Assembly (NCBI GenBank): GCA_013396635.1
Contig: WBMW01005542.1
Location: forward strand, 3,179,601-3,243,600
Reading direction: 5' to 3'
Length of the DNA: 64,000 nt
DNA from: Penelope pileata
Lineage: Eukaryota; Chordata; Aves; Galliformes; Cracidae
This document shows positions 57,555 to 64,000 of the stretch, in pieces (position 1 is the stretch's first letter; each line of letters opens with the position of its first letter). Under the pieces are notes generated by a model. That model had not been told where the DNA came from and did no database searches. It saw only the letters and a list, made by a program, of their open reading frames with translations. The translations under genes and the position numbers were made by a program.

Positions 57555-57884
57555 GTCGAGCTGCAGTGATTGGCTTTTAAATCTTAGCTGAAGGGCGGCA
57601 AGCTGTCTGACTGCCTCCACTGTGACAGCAAACACACCTGGTTCGTCTCTCCTTATACGCAGAAACTAGGAATTTATTAATGCAAAAAGCAGCACCTTCA
57701 CCCTGGCATCTTTTTCATCTTTGTGTTTGAATGCACACCCTCTGCATTCAAAGTAAATTTTTCTATTTGTCCATACAATGTGGTCATTGCTTTATTGGAA
57801 GTTGTGCAGACTGGCTTGTAGGTAACATCTCTGTGGTTTCTCTTTGGCCCTAGTCCTTGACCTACAGCTCAGGAACCTTCCAGA

Positions 57885-58031
57885 ATGCTGGAGTCCTACG
57901 TAACACCCATTTTGATGAGCTATGTCAACCGCTACATCAAGAACTTGAAGCCTTCGGATCTGCAGCTGTCGCTCTGGGGAGGAGATGTTGTGCTCAGCAA
58001 ACTGGAGTTAAAGCTGGATGTGCTTGAACAG
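57885..58031 (+). CDS. VPS13B: VPS13B first coding exon, residues 1-49
   Basis: This exon encodes the extreme N-terminus of VPS13B, beginning MLESYVTPILMSYVNRYIKN and ending in DVLEQ. It opens the chorein_N (VPS13 alpha) region, the entry end of the lipid-transfer groove. The start is the only in-frame methionine that matches the family start. It has A at -3 (57882), which is favourable, but C rather than G at +4. The exon ends after CAG at 58031, and the intron begins GTCTGT, in phase 0 between codons. The open frame runs on past this donor to 58076, but those extra residues (VCSVYM...) do not belong to the family, so the splice is needed. An upstream acceptor (pyrimidine run then TAG at 57851-57853) would give 31 bases of 5' UTR in this exon. 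Conservation is very high, with no break in the frame. Confidence 0.95.
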
Positions 58032-61000
58032 GTCTGTTCTGTTTACATGGTGTGTCTTTGCTTTAAAAGCACTTGAGCAAATAGTTGACGTGGGTCTGCA
58101 GAGATAAATGTTGTTTACTACTTGTTTTCTTCTTATGCAACTTTTTTTTTTCTGTGTTTAGTTATTCGTGCATTTAGTCCGTGGTATTTGTGTAGTGAGG
58201 AATGGTGATTCTTTGCACAGCCCACAAGCTAGAGGGTGTGAAGAGAGGCTTTTTATGTGCTTAGTCATTCTTCTGGTGACCATTGTTTCCCATCTAACTA
58301 AATAGCCTTTCCAGCTACGTTTACTAATTGCATACAGCAACTAGTTCAGTATGTCACCGGGCAAAGCGGGGCCTCGTCTTTTAATGATGCAAGCAAAATG
58401 CAGATTTGTGTTCTCTATATTGTTTTATGACTCCAGTTTTTGTCATTCCAGTTGTTTTAAGCCTAAGAGTAATTGAGGGATGGATTTTTTCCACCAGTTG
58501 GTGTGGATTAGATGTGAGACTTTTATGAAACCTTCCATTAAAAAGGAAGCTTTACTGAGTAAAACAATTGATATAGGATTTGAAGCTTCTAGTTACTGTG
58601 AACAGGGTGTTTGAGGAACTGCTTCCTTCTATGCTTGTCTGTGTTGACAATTTAAGTGTGTCAGACAGGTCACGCTGTTGTACGTGGTGTAGCAAGTCTT
58701 AGTTAGAGCCCTGTATCCAACTGTAGTCCAACCAGAGAACGAGCTGAGAATAATGCAGCAACAAACACAAGGGAAGATTTAGTTTGTGTAGCCTCTGGAA
58801 GAGAAATAAAGGCACATATTGTGTCTTAATAAGATGAGGCAAGGGTTGTCTTTTGTTTGTGAAAAAAGAAAGAATGGAATAAATTGCACTTGGGGAGATT
58901 TAGGCAGGACATGGAGGAAAATTTTGCTTGTGTTTTAATCAGATTGAGACATTGGAGTAGACTGGAGACTGCATGGTCTTTATTGGAGGGACCTGTAGAA
59001 GTAGTAAACAAGTTCCACAAACTTCAAGCTCAAACCTCTAGCTACAGTGTAACTTTGTTATATAATTATGGCATTCTTTTAATACTCAGTTTTGTGTAAT
59101 TATCCTTAGTTGAAGATCAAACCTAATAAATCTCTTCAGACGTCCCACTTTTTTGTTACTGGTCTTTTTCCTGCCTCAACTACTGGAAGAGTCCCTAGAA
59201 ATTTTCCATCTGGGAGAACTTTCCAGAAAGTATTTTATAAATAAGCTTAAATATTGTTTTAGAGGAGAACCTTTTAAGTACCTTTGGCAATGTTTATGTG
59301 AAGTCACTATGGTATCAGGGAGCAGCAGAGCTAGCTATGAACGTGGTATCTAGCTTGTGTGTGGTATTTCTGTGGACACAGTGGTAACAAAGAGATTAGA
59401 TACATGGTTACCTCTTTCTGCTACTTGTGTCTATTTGTGTAACATTGTGGCTTATTGTGTTACAAACTCGGAGGAAAAAATGAAAGAGCCTTTGATTAGA
59501 AGACGAAGGATGATTTGATCTGAAGATTATTACTGAGTTTGAATGGAGAGCCCAAAAGGCTCCCTGCTGGAATTTTCTGTTACTCTTGTGGTTTTTGGGC
59601 AGCGCAGCCACAGAAGTGAAGATAAGGGTGCAGGGACTGGCTCCTGAAGGTGAGCTCTTACCTTTTGCAGGTCTTGCTAATGCAGACGCCCTCCAATCAA
59701 GTTACTGCAGTTGAGGCCCAGATTTATTCATACATTTTAATAGTCTGATGCTTCTAAAGTGGTGCAAAGGTTCTTCAAATGTATTTTAGCTGGCCAACTT
59801 ATTCTGGTACCTTGGTGAAAGTGGTTTTGAAAGTTGTAATCAGTTTGTGGCTGTAGTGTCTTTAAACCATTGGCTACCCAAAAAGTACTCAGCGTTGCTA
59901 CTGCTGATATGTTCTTTCACTGTTGTCTTTTGCTCTTCTAAAGGTAGATTAATAAGGAATTCAGCAAAATAGAGTTTAAGACTGAATTAAGACTGAACCT
60001 GCATTGACACCTAAAATGCAAACTGTGTTGCGGGGATAGTGTATGTGATTAAATGCATGCACACCAAAAAATCCAGGAAACTTTATAATGTTGCACTGAC
60101 CGAATGTTTTCATCTTAAAGCATTCAGAAATTGTGAAAAGAAATATGAAAAATGATAATGATCTTAAGGAAATGAGGACATAAAAACACCCTTATTGTTT
60201 GTGTTGCTGTGTTACTTGTGAAGTGCAGTCTTGCATGTGAAGAAAAGGCATTTGAGTTAATAGTGACATTGAGGAACAGTTCTTACCCATCACCCCCCAA
60301 AGTTGGGCAGAGCCCTATATTTTAGGACAAGGGGACTTCAGATCATCTGGTTGGCAGTCTTGCATATTGTTAGCCAGTTATTTATGTGTCAAGCCCATAA
60401 GTTTGTTTTCAGCCATGTCATAACTTTTGAAGGATTTATACAATCTAAGTGTGGAATCTAAAATATAAGTTCTAATCTGTCTTAAGTACAAAAAATATAT
60501 TCAGGATTTCATGCAGTACTTAGTGAAGGGAGAAAGACTGCACAGGAAAGGAAGAAGAATAAAAAGGGCCTTTGTGCTGGATTATAAACAAGTTACTAAA
60601 TGTGGTACACATTTGTTTTGTATTGTCTACTGAAATAATACAACAGATTTCTCTACACTGCTCTAAGGAAATGTAACTTGTGCAATTAGGGTAGTGCCAG
60701 ACACTGTATCAAAATGCCTTTAAAACAAAGGAACTGTTTTCTCAATATGCAGAAGTTCTGGGTCAGTGTACATTTGTCTGTGTTGCCTCAATTTGAAAGA
60801 ATTTCTACTTCTGTTCAATTTTTCATTATCATACAGTTAGCTATAAAAATAAGTGTTAAATCCACCCAGCAAATGGTGGAGAAAGATCTATTCTAGAATA
60901 TCATTTGAAGTAAACTCAACTTCCGCATGTGAAAACAAGTCAGGATGTAATGAGACACTGTGTATTGATGATTGGCATAAAAAATAGCTGTATGAGTTAG

Positions 61001-61460
61001 GAAAGAGAATGTATTTTTTGTTACTGTAAATAATAATTTGCTGTTTGATTTGTGAAAGTGCTGTCCCTGAAGCTGTAATGTGTTTTTTAGATTGCACATT
61101 TTTTTAGATCACTTATTTCTGTGGACCGCCACAAAGCCGCAGAACCTAAGATACTTGTTGATGAGTTGTATTATCAGTGTAGCAGTCTGTAGCTAAATGG
61201 CCCTGCACTTCCTTTTTGGTGACTTAACTGAAACTGTCTGGATTAATATTGTTTTTCATGTTGATTGTATGCCTAAGGCTGATTCTTCTGGAGAGAGGCT
61301 TTTAGATAAAACCTTTCAGAACACGTCTTAGTTCTTGGTTGTGACAGAAGTTGTCTTTGGTATTTGTATTTGGTATGAGGCTGTGTTTTCATTTTAGAAG
61401 GAAAACAGAACCGATAAGGTATTGATGTTGACACTTGTTGCTGGACAGTTCTGTACAGAG

Positions 61461-61630
61461 GGGGATCACCTGTTGACCCAGCCAGTCGCCAGGCAGCGGC
61501 CCCTCCCTGGCTATCTCCTCTCCCTTATAGTTACATGATGTCATGTGGTATGGGATATTCCTTTGGCCAGTTTGGGGCAGCTGCCCTCATGCTGTCCCCT
61601 CTCAGCTCCAAGTGTCCACCTGGCCTCCCA
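61461..61630. mobile_element. LTR-like block (endogenous retroviral origin suspected)
   Basis: The segment carries GTGGTATGGGATATTCCTTT, GGCCAGTTTGGGGCAGCTGC and GCTGTCCCCTCTCAGCTCC. These resemble a block common in avian LTR elements. It abuts a CR1 fragment on its right. No open frame, primer-binding site or clear TG...CA ends were recognised, and no internal viral gene is present. The call is by resemblance only. Confidence 0.4.
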
Positions 61631-61952
61631 AGTCCCATCACTAAACCACGTCCCTCAGTGCCGCATCCACACATCTCTTAATGCCTCCTGGGATGGGGAC
61701 TCCACCACTTCACCTCCCTGGGCAGCCCCTTCCACTGCTTGACCACCCTGTCCATGAAGAACTTCTCTCTGATGTCTGATCTAAGCCTACCCTGGCACAA
61801 CCTGAGAATGTTTACTTGTGTCCTGTCACTTCTCACCTGAGAAGAGAGGCTGATGCCCTCCTTTCAGGTGTTTGGAGAGAGTGATGAGGTCTCCCCTCAC
61901 CTCTTCCGCAGGTGGAACAGCTCCATCTCTCTCAGCTGCTCCTCAGAAGTTG
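61630..61952 (-). mobile_element. CR1 LINE fragment (3' part of ORF2)
   Basis: The plus strand gives, in order, CACTAAACCACGTCCCTCAG, TGCCGCATCCACACATCTCT, GGGACTCCACCACTTCACCT, CCCTGGGCAGCCCCTTCCA, ATGAAGAACTTCTCTCTGAT, GTCTGATCTAAGCCTACCCT, TGTCCTGTCACTTCTCACC and GTGATGAGGTCTCCCCTCACC. This is the CR1 reverse-transcriptase C-terminal region read backwards. The actual 3' end with the octamer tail is missing, replaced by the LTR-like block, so the copy is broken on that side. Confidence 0.9.
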
Positions 61953-62659
61953 TTTGCTTGTCCCTTCATCCTTCCAATAGTTGAATAGCTAGTATTGAAA
62001 ATGCTGGCTTAAAATTCTAATGCATTATCAAATGTTTTTGTTTTGCATAAAGAACTTATTTTCATTATTTTAAATCTGATTTCTAGCCTCTTGCCACAGG
62101 TAGTTTTTCTGTCTGGTAAGTGTTAACCTCAGGCTTCCCAGAGAACCCCTGAGGCTGCTGGGGATCTGAAGGACATGAAAGCATCCCATGTGCTGTTCAG
62201 TGCAGTGTACCTGAGATAGCTTATCTGAACCTCTGCTCCTCTTGCTGTCTGTTGACAAGCTGCATGCAGCAGCTGGCTCCCTAGGGCTGTTCTGCAGAGG
62301 TGTGCTTGTTGCACTGGCTGAGTAGTGCCAGACACTTGCTAGGAGTTCAGCACTGACTTGGTAGAGGTAGGCACCAGTTCTTAAGACTGTGGAGCATCAA
62401 AGCTTGGTGAGGAGGAGTCTGGATTTTACTGATTAAGAGTTTGATAACTTCTTGTTTGCTGAGCAGTTTGGCATGAGCAGGGCAACACCTTGAGTGCTGT
62501 GGATAAAAAGGGAATAAGAAATAACTGCTTCTCCAATGTGTGCTTCCATTATGTGGAGATTCTGAAGAATAAATAATGACATAATGTTATTTAAAAGGGC
62601 ATAAAATGCAAGAACCAAGAGTCCTAATAAAATTAGCAGCTGAAATTGTACTTCTGGTG

Positions 62660-62679
62660 GCCTTTTTTTTTTTTTTTAA
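62660..62679 (+). repeat. poly(T) run in VPS13B intron
   Basis: An uninterrupted T run of about 16 bases between GGCC and AAGCAC. A simple homopolymer. Confidence 0.7.
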
Positions 62680-63526
62680 GCACAACCATTTTAATGTCCT
62701 TTCTTGTTTTAAATTCTTATTACAAGTTTTTAAAGTGGAAAGCACTTCACTTGGTGGTGTTCAACAGATTTACTGTTCATAACACACTTGCAGAAATTCT
62801 CATTTGTAAGTCCAACAAAGCTTACCAAGAAAATTTTTGCTTTATAGAGTGATTTTGATTTGATTAGCATTTCTGTTTTGACCTCTACTCATCTGTTTGA
62901 CTTGTTTCCTTAACCTTTAACATTACTTTAACAGAAAAGTAAAAACAGTATTTATGTAAAATAAAAGGACCAAATAAACATGCATGTAACAGCATCAGGA
63001 AAGCTTCATTATTTTTTACTAAAACTTCTTAAGGTGTTAGTGCCTTCTAGCTTTTGTATAGACCTCATTTCTGTTTGTTGCCAATCTTAAAAACACTGAG
63101 CTCTTACAAGTCAAAGCACTAAAATTTTTTGGAAGCAATTGCCATGCTGTGGCTTTGTCAATGTCGTTTAATTCCAAACTCCTGTTGTTCAGAATAGTGC
63201 AGGTCATGTATCAGTTTAAGTATTTACTTTCATCTTGTTCATTTTTATTTTACTCTGTCATAGTGATAGCTTTTTGTGGTACCTTCATGCAAGAGGTGGT
63301 TTTGAGTCTGTGGTTATCAAGGATATGGTAATCCAGAGGAGTCTTTTTAACAGACTGTGTGTAAGCAGTTAGGCTAGTTGCTATGCCCATTGGCACACTG
63401 ATGACTTGGGGAGGAGGAAGAACCTTTGATTTATGTTTTGCATGAGAACCTTATTTAAGTGACAAATGTGTCTTGAGTTTTGATATATTTCAGTAGTTAA
63501 TTCATTGCTGTTTCTTTCATTGTTAG

Positions 63527-63670
63527 GAGCTGAAACTGCCGTTTACTTTTTTAAGTGGGCATATTCACGAACTTCGGATTCATGTGCCATGGACAAAATT
63601 AGGATCAGAGCCAGTTGTCATCACTATCAATACAATGGAATGCATCTTGAAATTAAAGGACGGGGCTCAG
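63527..63670 (+). CDS. VPS13B: VPS13B second coding exon, residues 50-97
   Basis: This 144-base exon encodes 48 residues, from ELKLPFTFLSGHIHELRIHV to the final LKLKDGAQ, continuing the chorein_N region in phase 0 from residue 49. The segment contains the HVPWTKL and VVITINTMEC stretches that I recognise from VPS13 proteins. A pyrimidine-rich acceptor ending TTGTTAG (AG at 63525-63526) precedes it, and a strong donor, CAG followed by GTAAGA, closes it at 63671. Both ends are in phase 0, so the exon is symmetric and its skipping would not shift the frame. A different reading frame is also open across the exon (63505-63852), but it gives no family match and ignores both splice sites. The next exon is beyond the window. 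Confidence 0.95.
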
Positions 63671-64000
63671 GTAAGAAATACGACGGATGTTTTTCTAACA
63701 TTGAGAGGTTGATGAGAATAATAGCTTGTATAGGTTGCCTTATTGAAAACCATCTGAAGAATCAGGCAAGTGAAGATGTAGTTCCTGTTATTTTTTCAGA
63801 GGCTGACGTTATTCTTATCAAGGGAATTTGTGTATTTGTAATGCATTATTAGCTATAGTGATGCTCTTGCGTGTATAAAGGCATATTAATAGTGCTGGAA
63901 TTTTCCTATGACTAGACAACAAATGGATTGCAAGAGCATTATAGCCTCCTACGTACTTCCAGCTTCTACCACCCAGGAAACGGTGTTGGTTGCTTGGCAA
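63671..64000 (+). other. VPS13B: start of the next VPS13B intron
   Basis: Intronic sequence after a strong GTAAGA donor, running to the right edge. I see no repeat family or further exon in it. Confidence 0.85.

Larger units (their letters stand above)
56930..57560 (+). promoter_or_regulatory. VPS13B: CpG island promoter of VPS13B
   Basis: The sequence becomes clearly GC-rich with frequent CpG from about 56930 and returns to AT-rich spacer after about 57600. It sits directly upstream of the exon carrying the VPS13B start codon, as expected for a housekeeping-type vertebrate promoter. It contains, in order, an AAGATGGC YY1-type core, an overlapping TGACTCAGC element, a perfect palindromic NRF1 motif, two ETS-type CTTCCGG cores and a TATA-like TACAAAAGG. 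The limits are judged by eye. Open frames on both strands over this block are most simply explained by its low stop-codon density. Confidence 0.8.
58032..63526 (+). other. VPS13B: VPS13B intron between the two coding exons
   Basis: This intron is bounded by GTCTGT at the left and TTGTTAG at the right. The donor is not ideal (C at +3) but has G at +5 and CAG before it. A decoy AG follows ATATTTC at 63485-63492; using it would put an in-frame TAG at once. The interior is AT-rich without a recognisable gene. The only clear inserts are an LTR-like block at 61461-61630 and a minus-strand CR1 piece at 61630-61952. Confidence 0.9.
57520..64000 (+). other. VPS13B: VPS13B gene, 5' part (runs off the right edge)
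   Basis: This is the gene-level span of the first part of VPS13B (also COH1). The left limit is an estimate: about 30 bases downstream of a TATA-like TACAAAAGG. The gene continues past the window. Family knowledge: VPS13B is a very large (about 4,000 residue) bridge-like lipid-transfer protein of the VPS13/chorein family, associated with the Golgi and endosomes, and loss causes Cohen syndrome in humans. What is seen: a CpG-rich promoter, a probable non-coding exon, and two coding exons joined in phase 0 that encode an uninterrupted 97-residue N-terminus matching vertebrate VPS13B as I know it. Intron sizes here are about 5.5 kb and more than 330 bases. The gene identity is secure. The transcription start and the first exon are inferred. 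Confidence 0.93.

Noticed and set aside
57283..57591. 102-codon plus-strand frame starting MADSARGPDN in the VPS13B promoter
   Set aside because: It starts at the ATG of the YY1 motif, crosses the TATA-like element and an undetermined base, and does not join in frame to the VPS13B start. I regard it as promoter sequence.
63505..63852. 115-codon frame over the second VPS13B coding exon
   Set aside because: It is in the wrong frame relative to the conserved VPS13B residues and runs through both splice sites.
1..64000. CRISPR arrays, bacterial operons, phage or defence systems, rRNA or tRNA genes
   Set aside because: The DNA is vertebrate, with split genes and CR1 repeats. No regularly spaced repeats, operon-like runs of genes or cloverleaf sequences were seen by eye; a tRNA and Rfam scan would be the decisive check.

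Overview
The window is vertebrate nuclear DNA, almost certainly from a bird. The clearest sign is a set of CR1 non-LTR retrotransposon fragments with the avian 3' end, including an octamer tail of the ATTCTRTG type at 31399-31422. Old MIR-like and other degenerate amniote repeats, AT-rich spacer DNA, CpG-rich islands and a split gene with GT-AG introns agree with this. The species cannot be fixed from sequence alone. A galliform such as chicken or turkey is plausible but unproven.

Only one protein-coding gene can be supported: the 5' end of VPS13B (COH1), on the plus strand from about 57.5 kb to beyond the right edge. A CpG-rich promoter (about 56930-57560) carries NRF1, tandem ETS, YY1 and AP-1/ARE-like sites plus a TATA-like TACAAAAGG. 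It precedes a probable non-coding first exon. The start codon lies in the next exon (57885-58031, residues 1-49). A 5.5 kb intron follows, then a second coding exon (63527-63670, residues 50-97). Together these give the start of the chorein-type lipid-transfer domain. The rest of this very large gene is outside the window.

The left 57 kb is a gene desert. In human the order is STK3-OSR2-VPS13B-COX6C, with OSR2 and VPS13B on the same strand, so the desert probably corresponds to the OSR2-VPS13B interval. The CpG-rich start of the window (1-620, AATAAA at 321) may be the end or flank of OSR2, but this is synteny inference, not recognition. Layout: 1-1.2 kb GC-rich edge; 1.2-7.4 kb GC-rich spacer with a CR1 remnant; 7.4-14.6 kb AT-rich spacer with a short CR1, MIR-like pieces and an old amniote repeat; 14.6-31 kb mixed spacer with a long ancient CR1 at 27.4-28.0 kb; 31-38 kb spacer with two younger CR1 ends; 38.3-39.0 kb an isolated GC/CpG-rich block, then a 226-base polypyrimidine tract and an unresolved poly(A); 40-56.9 kb AT-rich spacer with MIR and CR1 relics; 57-64 kb VPS13B.

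The many open frames in the desert look like chance: they are short, overlap in several frames over GC-rich DNA, and match no family I recognise. I found no convincing undescribed biological system. What remains worth checking is mainly regulatory or structural: the promoter architecture, the isolated CpG-rich block, the polypyrimidine tract, a paired homeodomain-core tandem repeat, a few perfect inverted repeats, and assembly ambiguities at homopolymers and near the transcription start.
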